From Zizania palustris (lineage: Eukaryota > Streptophyta > Magnoliopsida > Poales > Poaceae): a stretch of 64,000 bases of DNA. Position numbers and translations under genes: made by a program. Below the pieces are notes generated by a model that saw only the letters and a program-made list of their open reading frames with translations, was not told the DNA's origin and made no database searches. Location of the stretch: the NCBI GenBank assembly GCA_019279435.1, contig JAAALK010000080.1, positions 32,766,778 through 32,830,777 on the forward strand. Direction: 5' to 3'. Below are positions 31,422-44,613 of this stretch, one piece after another. Position 1 is the first letter of the stretch; each line of letters opens with the position of its first letter.

Positions 31422-34400
31422 ATGGCTGAGGACGACCGACGGTGGATGTATAGTGGTTGGATGAAAAGTGGAGCTCACACGAGGGAGTGGGTAATCAACG
31501 CTGAGAAATTTGTTGATCGTGCATTCGCTTTGACAACAAACACTGGCGCGAGGTGCCCATGCATGAAGTGCAGAAATTCTCGTTGGCAAGACAAGAGGAC
31601 GTTGTCATTGCATATTTGCAAATATGGTTTCGTGCCAGGTTATGAAGTTTGGTCTTTTCACGGCAAGACAGGCTGTGAAAAAACGGTATTAGAAGTGGAA
31701 GAAGAAGATGATAGCGTTGCTGACGATAGGATGGATGAGATGGTTGATGCTATACGACCGGAGTTTGAATCAAACCCCGAGGATCCTCCAACACCGGAGG
31801 TTCAAAAGTTTTTCGACATCCTTCGAGCTTCAGAAGAGCCATTGCATGAGCACACCACCGTAAGCGTTCTCGCTTTCGTGACTCGTATTATGGCTATTAA
31901 GTCAAAGTTTGCATTTTCAAACAATTGTTATAAGGAGCTCTTGAATCTGATCAGCGATATCCTTCCTAAGAACCATAAGGTGCCGAAAGACATGTACCAG
32001 TCAAAGAAAATGCTTTCTGCTCTCGGTATGGAGTATGAGAAGATTGATGTGTGCCGAGATAATTGTATGCTGTTCTAGAAAGAACATAGTAATGAGGTGA
32101 AATGCTTAAAATGTGGTAAACCGAGATTCGTAGAGGTCGTAAATGAAGACGGAGAGAAGGTGACGACAGAGGTTGCTCATAAGCAACTTCGTTACATGCC
32201 TCTTACACCTCGGGTGAAATGATTGTTTCTCTCAAAGAAAACCGCTAGACATATGCGATGGCATAAAGAAGGTGTACGTGAGAATAATCAAGTAATGGTG
32301 CACCCATCTGATGGTGCGGCATGGAAGGCTCTAGATGATTTTGATGCAGACTTTGCTAGTGATGCAAGGAATGTTCGCATCGGGTTGGCAACTGATGGAT
32401 TCATGCCTTTCAATGTAACGGCATCGTCGTACTTTTGTTGGCCTGTGTTTGCTATTCCATACAACCTTCCACCTTCGTTTTGTATGAAATATGAATTTAT
32501 GTTCCTGTGTCTCATTATACCCGGTCCAGATCATCCTGGAACACGACTAAACGTGATGCTGAAGCCCTTAATTGAAGAGTTGAAACAATTGTGGAAAGGA
32601 GTTGAAGCATATGACTATGACCAGAAACAAAAATTCAATCTTCGAGTTGCGTATCTGTGGTCGGTCCACGATTTTCTGACATACGGTATTTTTTCTGGTT
32701 GGAGTTGTCATGGAAGGTTGACATGCCCGATATGTGCGAAGGACACAGATTGTTTTCATCTGAACTTTGGGGGAAAGATTTGTTACTTTGATTGCCATAG
32801 ATGCTTTTTGCCCATGAATCGCCCATTTAGGTTATAGAGGAACAATTTCAAGAAGGACAACATTGTTGTAAAGGGACCACCAAGGCGTTTAAATGGTACA
32901 GAAATCGCTGATATGCTGAATGAGTTGGTCCTTAATGAAAATGAGGATGGATTTGTAGGATTCGGAACTGAACATAATTGGACCCACATATGTGGCTTAT
33001 GGGAACTGTCGTATGTCAAATCACTAATTCTGATGCACAACATTGACGTTATGCATCAGGAACGAAATGTTGGTGAAAGCATTATAAGTACATGTATGGA
33101 TTTTACTGACAGGACAAAAGATAATGTAAAGGCGAGAAGAGATTTAGCTGAGATTTGTAATCGACCAACCCTTGAGTTGACGAATAGTGGTGGCAAGCCA
33201 CGTGCCCCGTTTGTTTAAAACCTAAAGAAAAAAACAAGTAATGAGGTGGTTGAAAAATTTGAAATTCCCAGATGGTTACACCGCGGGATTTAGAAGAGCT
33301 GTGAACTTGAAGACAGGGAAATTAAATGGATTGAAAAGTCACGATTACCACATAATAATGGAAAGACTCCTTCCTGTAATGTTTCGCGGGTACCTGAATG
33401 ATGATGTGTGGAAGGCGTTAGCTGAGCTGAGCCATTTTTATAGACAACTTTGTGCGAAAGAAATTAAGAAAGATATGATGTAGATGCTAGAGAAAGAGAT
33501 CCCGGTGCTTTTATGTAAACTGGAAAAAATATTCCCTCCAGGGTTCTTCAATCCAATGCAACATTTACTGGTTCATCTGCCATATGAAGCTAAGGTAGGT
33601 GGCCCTGTGCAATATAGGTGGATGTATCATATTGAAAGGTCCCTAAAGAAGCTTAAAGCGATGGTTGGTAATAAGGCCAGAGTTGAAGGTTGCATCGCAG
33701 AAGAATTTAAATTGAAAGAGATAGCATACTTCACTAGTGTATACTTCGCTGAGCATCACAATGTCAACACACCTGCTACACGGTACCATATGGATGAAGA
33801 CCATCCTTGTAGTGATCTCTAAATATTTGGGTGGAAGAGCATAACTGTTGGTGTCTCCACGACATATTATGTAACTCAGGAAGAACGAACAAATGCCTTT
33901 CTCTACATGTACTCAAATATGGAAGAGATGGAACAATATTTCGCGTAAGTGATTCGTTTTAGTTTTATATTTTACCTCCAAATTTTATACCTGTTTGTTT
34001 ACCTATTCGTTACATTGACAGTATGTTTGATTCGAAATACTTGACGTCTGGTCGTCAACCAACGGAGAAGCAATTAGATAAATTGCGTCGAGAAGGAGTA
34101 AATGGCGGGCCTAGTTTCCTCACTTGGTTCAGAGAACATGTAAATCCTTACCTTTTGTGACAAGTATTATTTTAGTCTACTAGGTCATTAATTTAATGAT
34201 AATCTCCTATGATTTGCAGTGTGTGCTCGCTGACAATGTACATATAGACTCGCGACAGCTCTCTTACGGGAGTATTAGTGCCAAAAGTTACGGTCGCTAT
34301 GATGTTAATGGTTTCCGCTTCCGTTCAACTATTTTTGAAGCATATCGACCTCTAGCGGCAACAACTAATACTGGAGTTGTTACAAGGGTCGTTGATGGAC

Positions 34401-34930
34401 AAGGACACGAAACAATGTATTATGGAGTCATCAAAAATATAATCGAGTACAAATTTGCCAGGAATAAGGAGATTAAAGTAGTCTTCTTCGATTGTGATTG
34501 GTTCGACCCTAAACATGGTACTCGTGAAAACCAATTTGGGATGGTTGAAGTCAAACACGCGGAACTATTATCTGGTTGCGACAATTTTGTCCTTGCTCAC
34601 CAAGTCGAGCAGGTGTATTATATGCCCTACCCATGTGAAAAACTAAGTGCTTGGTGGGTAGTCTACAAAGTGAATCCTCGGGAACGTCTACACACCCCTA
34701 GTGATGGTGCTTATCAATTGGAGGTTGAAGAGGTCGATGAGGTTTACCAAGATGATGAATTGCCGACTTCGTTTAATGTAGAGTCAGAATCGTCGACAGA
34801 TTCTTTTCTCGGCGATTCTAATGATGTGGCAGTTCCCGAGAAAAGGAAACACCAACATAAGAAGAAAAAAGTAACATGGCGTGCTTTGGGGAGAAAAGGA
34901 CAAATTGATCCTGATTTTGATGATAATTGA
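31422..34930 (+). pseudogene. TNP2-type transposase of CACTA-2, broken
   Basis: The start is chosen at ATG 31422 (MAEDDRRWMYSGWMKSGAHT), just after a possible splice acceptor, because the transposase-associated domain begins here. Domains are as in CACTA-1: Cys cluster (CPCMKCRN), Transposase_21, DUF4218, DUF4216. Introns are about 33945-34021 and 34140-34219. Stops are at 32076 (TAG; TGG in CACTA-1), 32220 (TGA; CGA), 32835 (TAG; CAG), 33481 (TAG; GAG) and 33820 (TAA; CAA). A 1-bp loss near 33210 and the frame change at about 33240 add to this. The three nonsense sites of CACTA-1 are sense codons here. Confidence 0.9.
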
Positions 34931-35040
34931 CAAGTAATTGTTTTCATACATGGATATGCAATATACTTCATATTACATGTTTTTTTATATGTTCAAACCT
35001 TTTTACTAATAAATGCTCGTTTGTGCTTGTTTTGAATAGG

Positions 35041-37429
35041 ATGTCGAAAAAGATGAAGAGTGTCACGAGGAAGCTCTTTCGCTTGGGGAGTTCATCGGCG
35101 AGTACTCCGGCGAGTACATCGACGAGTCAGGAGGACACCCTATTCCAGGGTAGTTCCTCTTCGTCAAACAAACGTCGTCAAGAGCAGCTCCTAAGATGCA
35201 TAGATCCGACATTAATTGGTCGGCCTATTGCATTTCAACTAGAAGATGAGGTAACTTTCAGCTTGTTTTTTATGTCAGTTATAAACTATTCCTAATTGTT
35301 TCAATACTGTTTTGTAGGAGGAAGAACACTTGGAGAGTGCGAGTCACGAGGATCATCCGGTGGGTGGGGGGCAGGAGGGGGATGTCCCAGAGTGTGGGGC
35401 AGGGGGATGACCCGGAGGGTGTGGGGCAGGGGGATGACCCGGAGGGTGCGGGGCAGGGGGATCTCCCAGAGGGTGCGGGTCAGGAGGAAGGTGCTGAGGC
35501 TGCCAGCGGGTCCTCAGTATCTTTCAGGACGAGCCACCTGGTCGCCCCACCAGTAGTCTCTTCCGGTGGAGCCAAGATCGAGATTACGCCTGTTGGTGAC
35601 GGGTAAGTGTAATACTCTTCTGTTGTTTTGCTTTTTTTTCAAAAAATTTCTTTCACTAAACTAATTAACTTTATTTATTATGTATTTCTAGATCTTGGAT
35701 TGACTCTCGGTTTGACGGCACTTCGAGGGTCAGGCAGGTTAACCAGATATTGGGTAACCTGTGCCGTCTGCACTACCCAAGGGTGCTGACAATGCCGACC
35801 GGTGAGCGGGTTCTATGCCAGACATGGGACCAGTACCGGTTTGCTCCTAACGGGCGCCACGGAACTGCTCAGGGAGCGGTGTCTCATGACTTCTGGGTAT
35901 GCAAGTGTTTTTTCAATCTTCTTTTAGGCTTTTCGAGTTACAACACTGTACTAATCATTACTTTTGCAGTTACGCTTTTGCTTGCCAGAAGTCGGCAATC
36001 ACCATAACCATGCCCTTCAAGTCTTCAACAACAATGCACATAAGGTGGTGAAGGACGTCATTTCGTATGCCCGCATTCAAGCGAACAATGCTTACTACAA
36101 GGAGAAGCTAGGGCAACGAATGAACAAGGCGACGGGCTCATCGTCAATCTATTTGACTGAAGAAGAATACCGTTCGGTAAACAATTCTAACTTTTTAAAT
36201 CTTCGATTGTTGAGATTTGTTGTCATATAATACAAATAACATCTCTGTTCAGGTGAGGATTCCGTGGTTTGCAAACCGCGAGGACGCCTATTTCGAATTC
36301 TGCAAGATTTGGTCTTCAGCTGCATTTAAGAAGACTTCCGAGCAGAAAAGACAATGCCGCGGGACGGATCCGAAGCACAGATATGGTGCTGACGGACATA
36401 TTCGCCACGCTAAACGCTTGGTAAGACCTCCTTCTGTCACTCTCTAGCTATAGATACATTGTAATGCGACTAACTCATTTCTAATGTACAGGAAGCTAAA
36501 TCTGGCAACGTGCCAAGTGACATAGAGGTGTATACCTCTGGTCACAAAGGAAGCGATCTGACACAGCCAGATGTCTTGTGTAGCCAGACAGCCACGGACC
36601 ATTTGGTGAGATGTTATTAAGAGTTTACGTAATTTCATTTTTCTGCGTCTAGCTAATCGGGCATGTTTTTTGCAGGTGCGGTATGGTGAACACATGGTTC
36701 GACTCCATGGAGAGGACTATGATTGGCGGAGAGAACTTGTGGACCAAAAGGCCGTGTACTCCAGTGGAGGTGGCAAAAGCCATGGACGGTGAGACAGTAT
36801 TTTTATTAATGTTTTGTGTATGGTATTGTGATGGTAACTAACTCATTCAATGTTGCAGGTACTCCATGTTCAATGGAGTTATTGACTCGAGAGCGGTGAG
36901 AGCTCAGAAGTCAGCTCAGTCGTCACAGAGCTCTATCGGAGTTGGCTCCAGCCGTCGTCGCTCAGAAGAAACCCCGGAGATGGTTCGGATGAGGGAGGAA
37001 ATGAGACGGCGCGACGAGCACAACAGGAAACAACAAGAGTACTATACCGCCTGCTTAGCACAACAGCAGGCGATGATCCAAGTACGCTTAGTTCAGAGTG
37101 TTGCAGTTCAAAAGTATTCAGAAATAGGTTTAGAACTAACTGATTACATTACAACATGTGTAGCAAAATAGTGGATTTGACATGTCCATGTTCCAACCAC
37201 TACCTCCCCCGCCACCACCACTATCTCCTACATTACCTGAGGTACCTCCTAAATACTTAAGTTAGCGTTTAGAAGGGTAGTTGAGTTCGTTTCTAATTTT
37301 GTCTATTTCTTCAGTGTTTCCGTACACCTGGTCAGGATGGAGCCTCCAGGGCAAATGTGGACGAAGCGGGAGGCAGCGGCGGCGCCCACGACCCAAATGT
37401 GGGCGATCAGTGAGTATGGATGTGTATAA
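35041..37429 (+). pseudogene. Second gene of CACTA-2 (Transposase_24 / TNPA-like)
   Basis: It starts MSKKMKSVTRKLFRL, 110 bases after the TNP2 stop. Exon layout is as in CACTA-1 but uninterrupted, including EAKSGNVPSDIEVYT spliced through to SGHKGSD. In exon 2 a 2-bp loss near 35395 relative to CACTA-1 shifts the frame at the start of the 9-residue repeat block (GDDPEGVGQ type). Later exons carry IPWFANREDAYFEFC, VRYGEHMVRLHGEDYDWRRE and a charged helix (REEMRRRDEHNRKQQEYY). It probably binds the subterminal motif, by analogy with En/Spm TNPA. Confidence 0.8.
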
Positions 37430-37715
37430 TGAACCTGGATTGAATCTCGATATGTTATGTGACTTTGTATGTGAATTTGTATGGTATATGTGAATGCGGA
37501 TGTGTATTGTGACTTTGAATGTGAATTAAGTTGTGTTATGTGATTTTGGATGTGATGTGTGAAGTTTTGGATGTGAGATGTGATTTTGGATGATATATGT
37601 GAAGTTTGAATGTGATTTTGGATGTGAAATGTAAATTTGGATGTGTATTGTGAATGTGATTGAAATAGTGGTTGGATGTGAGTGTGAGTAGGGGAACCAG
37701 GAAAAATAAAAAAAA
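37430..37715 (+). repeat. T/G-rich degenerate minisatellite of CACTA-2
   Basis: Variants of TTGGATGTGAATGTGA, collinear with 17427-17722. Non-coding. Confidence 0.8.
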
Positions 37716-37720
37716 TACCA

Positions 37721-38064
37721 GGTAACTTCCGTCGGCTATGGTCAAAGTCGACGGAAGTTAGCTGGTTTCGGCCACGTGGGCAGAAAGGCTAACTTCCATC
37801 GGCTTTGGCCCTAGCCGACGGAAGTTAGCTGCCCCTAACTTCCGTCGGCCAGGCTGGCCGACGGAAGTTAGCGCCCCCTGCTGACGTGGCAGAGTTCGGG
37901 GCTAACTTCCGTCGGCCACGTCAAGCCGACGGAAGTTAGCTAACTTCCGTCGCCTCGCTTCCGTCGGCCAAAGGCCGACGGAAGTTAGCGTTTTGCCGAC
38001 GGAAGTTGGCTTCTTCCGTCGGGAAAGGGCTAACTTCCGTCGGCTTGCCTGGATTGTTGTAGTG
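37721..38064 (+). repeat. 3' subterminal array and terminus of CACTA-2
   Basis: Direct and inverted GCTAACTTCCGTCGGC motifs end in TTGTTGTAGTG. One long pair around 37849-37872 reads TTCCGTCGGCC-AGGCT-GGCCGACGGAA. Confidence 0.92.
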
Positions 38065-38398
38065 AGGGTTAGGGTTGTGTGAAATGAAAGTGTGACGATT
38101 CACTTCGACGACCTGTCTATTTATTAGTGGGAGTCATCAGTGACGGGTGATAAACTTCTCTAGTGACGGGTGGAAATATAACCCGTCACTATAGGACCCT
38201 CCTTTAGTGACGGGTCATACTATGACCCGTCACTAATGGGGGTGCCCTTCTTTAGTGACGGGTCATACCACGACCCGTCACTAATAAAGTAGTGTTACTG
38301 ATGCGTGTGAAACAACTCATCACTAAAAAAGTATTACTGATGCGCATCTTTTGCCCGTCACTAAAGCTGTGTCACTAAAGACTGTTTTTGTGGTAGTG
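38065..38398 (+). mobile_element. E2 right end, with TIR-like CTGTTTTTGTGGTAGTG
   Basis: It follows the CACTA-2 duplication AGG. It contains several TAGTGACGGGT motifs and complements (38130-38310), a subterminal array unlike that of CACTA-2. It ends CTGTTTTTGTGGTAGTG at 38398, i.e. a CACTACCACAAAAACAG terminus. This is a different CACTA family. Confidence 0.75.
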
Positions 38399-39456
38399 TG
38401 CACCACTTCGCAGCTGCGTTGCGTCACCTAGCCTGTCCTACGTCGCCTCACTACATGTGATGTGCTGCTCACCCCACATCACTTCGCCGCTTGCATCGTG
38501 TCGCTTCGCTGCCCTCACCACCCGCCCACCATCAATACTACCCCCTCGTGCGGTCGCCCTCTTTCTGCCACGCAATGTGCGCCGTCTCTCCAGCCATGCC
38601 GCTGGTCTCGGTGTGCACCTGCCTCTGCCAACCTAGTCATGCCTCGTCCGCCCGCTAATCTGTTGCCACGTGGTACCGTACCACATGGTCGTGAGGTAAG
38701 CTGGTGCCGCATGGTGTCACCTCATGTGCCTCGCCCACCAGCGTCATGTGTCGCCACCTCATGCGAGCCACGATGAATTTTTTTAAAAAAAACTTCTTAG
38801 GTAGACCATATACCGATATATTTAGATTAGCAGATGATCCACCGATAGGAGGTAAATTGGTCGATATTTTTTAGTCTGGTAGCCATCCTACCATTGTTGG
38901 CGGATCATTTTCCGATTTACCCTAAATCGATAGATGATTTACTGACGGAGAATTATTTTTGTATTTTCTAAAATCCGCGTATCAAATTTATTTTTTAAAA
39001 AATATATTATTTAAAAAATCGGCTCGTTCTCATCCTTTATGTTCGTTATTTATTGAGCCGTACGGGCCCATGTCAAATGTATATTGTACTATGATTTTTT
39101 AAATGGTTGTTTTTTATTTGGAACCACAATTTTTTTATGGACATTTAAAAAATTGCAGATCTACATCTCTGGTCCATATAGAGAGGTCATACGGACATAC
39201 TGTAATAATTGGTTCTAATTCATGAGTCACTATCTTAGTCTTTCTCCAGAGGGTTCTCGACTAACTAATAGTCTATAGCACCTCTGTTGACTAAGTGATC
39301 AATATATTTTTATTTTCTTTATTTTATTTATAATAATTTATTTTTTGGTATTTGGAATATAACTATGGTTGTAGTTGATGGTTGTTGGTTAACATTATAA
39401 AATATGTTTTTTAAACATTACAAGTGAATAGATGAAAATAGCAAATTCAATAATAT
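38399..39456 (+). other. Intergenic DNA, no gene seen
   Basis: 38400-38780 is C-rich with an open frame (38462-38776) that shows no domain. 38790-39456 is AT-rich with no feature I can support. Confidence 0.5.
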
Positions 39457-39459
39457 TTA

Positions 39460-39863
39460 GGGTGTGTTTGATTGAGTTGTAGATTTTGAAAAAAATCTGG
39501 TGTGAAGCGTGAGCCGTAGAAATTAAAGCTGAGAAGCTGTTTAGTTGGAATAGTTGCGGATTTATATTTTAGTAATTCATGATGTTTTGTTACATTATTA
39601 AAATTAAAATTATATATTTTTAAATTACACTAAAATGATATATTTTATTAAAATTTTAGTTTTTCAAATTTTACATAAACTGATATGTTTTAATAGCATG
39701 GTAGGTAATATTCATTCAAATTTGAACTAAGAAGATGTGAAATTTGAGTTATACTAGCTTTTAAATTTGTACTATGAAAAGTCGAGTGACCAAAAGAACT
39801 GTTTAGTTCAGATTCCAGCTTTCGAGCTAAAAAGGTGGTTCAAAAAGTGTTAATCATACCTTC
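39460..39863 (+). mobile_element. MITE-like element, family M1, copy 1
   Basis: It starts GGGTGTGTTTG after TTA (39457-39459). Most of its length aligns with 45922-46405 in the same orientation (for example GTTGGAATAGTTGC and GGTTCAAAAA). The right end is degraded (AATCATACC). Tourist-like by target site; non-coding. Confidence 0.6.
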
Positions 39864-40745
39864 TCTATTATTGTCTCACATACCATGAAACTGAAACTTC
39901 TTTTCTTCCCTTGTATTCTGCTATAGTTTTAGCTTCTATTATCCTTCTATTATGGTAGGTCGGTAACTTGGGTATTATGATGCCTATCCATATTGTGAAT
40001 GTATATCTTCTTAGATTATCATGTCATCAAGAAGATATAACATATCTTCTTAGATTGTCATGTCATCGAAAAAATATAACGATACTGGAGACACCAATAA
40101 CTTAAAAATATTATTTACTATTTTAAAAGAAATTAGTAGTGGTGAATCTTCCACCACACAACTAGCTTCTAATCGACATGTGATGATATAATGTTGTGTT
40201 AATATTGTAAATTTGTTTCCCATTACAACGCACGGAACTCGTCTAGTAACTTAAAATTTATTGTGCGGTGGTTGTTTGAAAAACAAAGCACCTTCTCGAT
40301 CCCATACTCTCTTTTTGAAGGACATTGTTAGCTGGTATCGATCGTCACGTACGCACTTGAGGCATTCAGTCCATTTTTATCACTCCTAGATGATTGTTTT
40401 TACAGTTCAAGCTATAGCTGACTCTAACTTGAGATTTTGCTCTTTCTTTCTCATTCTCAGCTAACGTCTTGGCCTCCCTTAGCTTATAGGCTCCTTTTTG
40501 TTCTACAACCTAACCGTGTCAATCCACATAATTATGAACACATATATTCTTCGTGTGGTCTAGCGAAACAAAGTTTTGAGAGTATTAGTGAAGTTTAATA
40601 TATGTGCCGAGCCATAAATAAAATGTGTAGTACAGTACAAACTTACTACAAAGTTTCGATATTAGGACAAATAAATTATCTTCTTTCGAGATTATGTCTT
40701 GTCAAAGAAGTTATCAATGACAATGGTGCCTATATCTGCAATTTA

Positions 40746-41120
40746 GGGGTGTTTGGATTCAGGGCTAAATTTTAGCCCGTGTCATATCGGATGTCTGGAC
40801 ATCAATTTGAAGGACTAAACGTGAATTAATTATAAAAATAATTGCAGAATCGGAGGATAATTCACGAGACGAATTTTTTAAGCCTAATTAATTTATGATT
40901 AGCAAATGTTTACTGTAGCACAACATTATCAAATCATGGCGTAATTAAGTTCATTAGATTCGTATCGCGAATAATCTACCGATTATGAATGAGTTTTGTA
41001 AATAGTCCACATTTAATGTATTTATATTATTTTATTAGACCTTATATGGTATATTAATATCAGGTTTTTAATAATATATTTTTAACAAATATCAAATCTA
41101 ATACACCGATTCAAAAAATT
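40746..41120 (+). mobile_element. Tourist-like MITE, degraded right end
   Basis: It starts GGGGTGTTTGGATTC after TTA. The interior has ATTCACGAGACGAATTTT and GATTAGCAAATGTTTACTG, which I recognise as a very common grass MITE. The right part has diverged and no terminal repeat is visible, so the end is approximate. Confidence 0.6.
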
Positions 41121-41146
41121 TCAAAAATGGACACCTTCCGCCGACC

Positions 41147-41325
41147 ATCCGCCGAACCATACCATGTCAGCCTGGTTTGACCGAACCAGCCACAATGGCT
41201 AGTTAGCTGAGCGCGTAATCGCTAGTTTGTCTGAACCATACTGACATGATCTGGTTCAGCCAATGGTCGGCCGAACCATGCTGACATGGCCTGGTTCGAC
41301 CAATAGTCAACCGACATGCGTCCAG
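41147..41325. repeat. Clustered direct and inverted repeats with CCGAACCATGCTGACATG-type units
   Basis: About four partial units of GGTTCGACC / CCGAACCAT / CTGACATGGCCTGG in both orientations. No gene. Possibly the remnant of a small foldback element. Confidence 0.4.
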
Positions 41326-41876
41326 TATCTAAATAGTCACTGAAATCGAATTAACATGCTTAATTTTAGCCATAAAATTACATGTTTGTGATATGAATCA
41401 AATACGGCAAAACAATTCACCAAACAGACAAAAATGGACAAACACCAGCGGCACAAAATGCACGATTCGCGCTGTGACGCAGAGGGGGCCGGGTGGGGTG
41501 TTCGGTCGGTGGCCGGCGGGCACGTCGTTATCGTTGCATCTCCGGCGATTCCACTAAACATGTGTACCTGCTTACACTTGAAAAAAAATAGTAAGTACTA
41601 AGACCTAAAATTAACCCAAGCCTGTCTAAACTTAGCTGTGCAGTGCAGGGGCGTACCAGCTTGCACTATGTTTTTGTAGTAGCTTTCCCTCCCCTACGGC
41701 CTACTCTACTTTTTATATAAATCAACATAAAAGTCTTCTCCGTTCCTTCCCAGGAAATTATGGTTCTGACGGGGGCACGGGGCCAAATATTAGCCTGCAG
41801 GCTGCAGTTCAAACAAAGCACCTAAAAATAGTTTTTGCTTTCGTGCTAGCAGCTAGCTTTGGGTGGGACGAATTTA

Positions 41877-42105
41877 GAGCAAGTATAATAACAAGTTGTA
41901 AGTCAGTTATAAAAAGGCTAAATGAGGGGGAGGAAAGAGAGGCATAAGTAGGGTGTAAGCTTGTAGCCAGCTTAGACACAGGAACCAGAAAATTCTGTGA
42001 GAGAGACAAGTTGGCCATATATTAATGTTAAAAAGCTAACTATTATACGAATAAGTTAAAAGATAGGTCACAAGCTAGCAGCCGACTATATTATTAATCT
42101 TGCTC
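41877..42105. mobile_element. Tourist-like MITE of 229 bp
   Basis: The inverted ends are GAGCAAGTATAATAA and TTATTAATCTTGCTC, flanked by TTA at 41874-41876 and 42106-42108. Non-coding. Confidence 0.85.
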
Positions 42106-42108
42106 TTA

Positions 42109-43636
42109 CTGGTTATCATCATGCTCACGATACTGGTTAAGAACCCGATACAACTGAAGCTTTGATAAAGTGGTTATCGCGGTAACCGAGTAGTTACTGA
42201 AAAATTCGATCAAAATTTATATTATAAAATTTGAATTCAAATCAGTTGTGGAACTGTTTTAAATTCGGTTACTGTAGTAGACACTTTGGTTACTATTGGT
42301 TCGATACCAACTCGTTAACCCCGGTATTGAGCTCAATAATCATGCAATATACCGATTATTTTTTGAGATAAATAAGAAACTTATAATATTACAAATTTTA
42401 TAAGTTACAATAAAATATAAATTATAAAACAACATAGTTATTTGGCAATTGGACTACATGTGAATGTGAATCGACAAATTTTGTATGCATGTGAATCACG
42501 AGGAGCTACACAACTTACGTATATGTGGTGAATCAACAAAATCTTATACATGTAAATCAACATATCAGTAGCTACACATCTTACGTAATATGAATCAACT
42601 GAAACGAATCTTGTGACTCAACGGTATGATTGCTCGTGGATCAACAGGCTTGGAACAAATAATCAACAAGTAACACTCATCAATCATGCTATTTTATTTG
42701 ATCAAATATATGAGATTAATCCAAGAGCCATGCATGCAAATAATCAAACAATAACGAGTGAAGAAGATTAAAAAGTGAATTATTTTTGTATTTTGTATTT
42801 TTGTTCATTTCGTTCGGTTTATAATATTGTGACAGTTTAATATTTTTGAAAACTAATTTAACACTTTTATGATTTTTTTAAAATTTTATTTTTATTTCAA
42901 ATGAAACCGGTACTACCGACTGCGAAATAACCCCCTACTGATCAGTGTATATACCAAAGATACAAGAGGTGTATATATTCGGTTAATACGTATCAAAATA
43001 TAAACGGGAGTAAATTGCGTGGAAACATCCAAAAGATTTTATTTTTTGAAATAGAAAAGATTTTGTTTTTACCTCTTTTACTTTGTTTTAAAAATATTTT
43101 GTTTCTATCTCGTAGATTAAGAAGTTATATTTCTTCAATAGTTTTTATGTAGCTTTTAGCTATGACTTTATGATACTATTTCCTTATTAATAAAGTCAAT
43201 CTGATCTTTTACTCTCACTGCTAATTTATTGATTTTTAATAAAATATTTTTGGTACAAATGAGTACAGTGTATTTTAGTATAGGGAGAACAAAGTCAAAT
43301 TCTATCTGCGTTGCTATTGGTGTGCAAAGATGATGTCATTTTGTACTGTCCAAATTATCTAAATACAATAATACTCTCTTTTTTAAAAAAAATTTACGTA
43401 GTTGATTTTTTCATAACATTTCATCTCTTATTCATTTTTTGAAATGTCATTTATTTTATTATAATTTATTTTATTATTGAAGGTACTTTTAAGTATAACT
43501 TATATTTTTGTATATTTGCAAAAGATTTTTCAATACGACAAACAATCTAATATAGTGATAAAAGTCAAACAGTGTATTTGAAAAAAATACTTATTTCCAT
43601 AAATAACAAAGTTGATCGAGTCCTTTTTCACATCCA
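42109..43636 (+). other. AT-rich intergenic DNA, no gene seen
   Basis: Between two MITEs. A loose direct repeat around 42440-42600 has two or three units containing GAATCAACAAA and TACACATCTTACGTA. There are no ORFs of note. Confidence 0.5.
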
Positions 43637-43639
43637 TTA

Positions 43640-44068
43640 GAGCATCTCGAAGAGTCTTTCTAAATTTTAGTCCCTAAATTATATATAGGAATCATCCTAA
43701 ACTCTATCTTTTCCTAAAAATTAATTAATCTACAACAGTTTCCCTATAATCTCAATTTCTATTTTTTAAATCCTACAAATATGGTTTATAATATGTAATA
43801 ATTTTGTGTAAACTATAATGCATTCAAATATGTGTAGCATCCAACTTATAACAACACATAAGGGGAAAAAATGCACATGCAAGAAAAATATATGTACAAA
43901 TGAAAATAGGGATTTGCTAAACTAATCCTATATTGATAGATGAATGGTGATTTAGGAAATGAATTAGGAAAGTGACCCATTTAGGGGAATTCTTGGAGCT
44001 TTATTTTTCACAAAATATACCTAAATCCAAATTTAAATAGTCATACGGGTAATCTCTTGAAGATACTC
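43640..44068. mobile_element. Tourist-like MITE, family M2, copy 1 (429 bp)
   Basis: It starts GAGCATCTCGAAGAG and ends CTTGAAGATACTC, flanked by TTA at 43637-43639 and 44069-44071. The interior is the reverse complement of 45281-45717. Confidence 0.88.
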
Positions 44069-44613
44069 TTATACTCACCACGATCGTCAAATCCACTCTC
44101 ATAGTCATCAATCCCTACCTTTTGTAAAACAGTAAAAAAAATCTCAGCCCCGTAATTTTAAGAGTTAAATTTTTCTATACCATTACAATTTTTTCAATTT
44201 TGAAATATATCATCTATTACTGACAGATAAAATCTACCACAGTCACTAACAGTGATATTTTTCAAATTACAAAAAATTGTAATGATATTTTTACAAATTT
44301 CCCTAATTTTGAAGAAATTTGACAGGATTTAAACTAAAAATCGTTAAAATCCTACAAAGTGTTCCAGAATATCCGAAATGGTTGCTTCTCTCCGCAGGGC
44401 CGGCCGTTGCATCCAAATGCTTTATTCTGCAGATGATTGCGACGCGAAACCAATCGAACGTTTTTGCCCAAATCTTTTGACAGTGAAGTTGGCCTAGCTA
44501 GCGTGTATTTTCCACGGCGCAAGCTGAGGGAACTGCGAACTTTAAGCCATCTTCTCCGATAGGAAACCTACGCTAGCTATAAATTGCATTGGTACGTAGG
44601 TCTAGTTTCTTTA

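Larger units (their letters stand above)
29802..38064 (+). mobile_element. CACTA-2, complete element of 8263 bp
   Basis: It starts CACTACAACAAAACAG and ends ATTGTTGTAGTG. It is flanked by the 3-bp duplication AGG at 29799-29801 and 38065-38067. Order: 5' subterminal array, GC-rich leader, long foldback, TNP2 gene, second gene, T/G-rich block, 3' subterminal array. Both genes are broken, so the copy needs a helper. It sits inside another CACTA-like element (E2). Confidence 0.96.

Noticed and set aside
38462..38776. 104-codon Cys/Pro-rich frame
   Set aside because: No domain, C-rich simple sequence, an overlapping frame on the other strand and no conserved neighbour.
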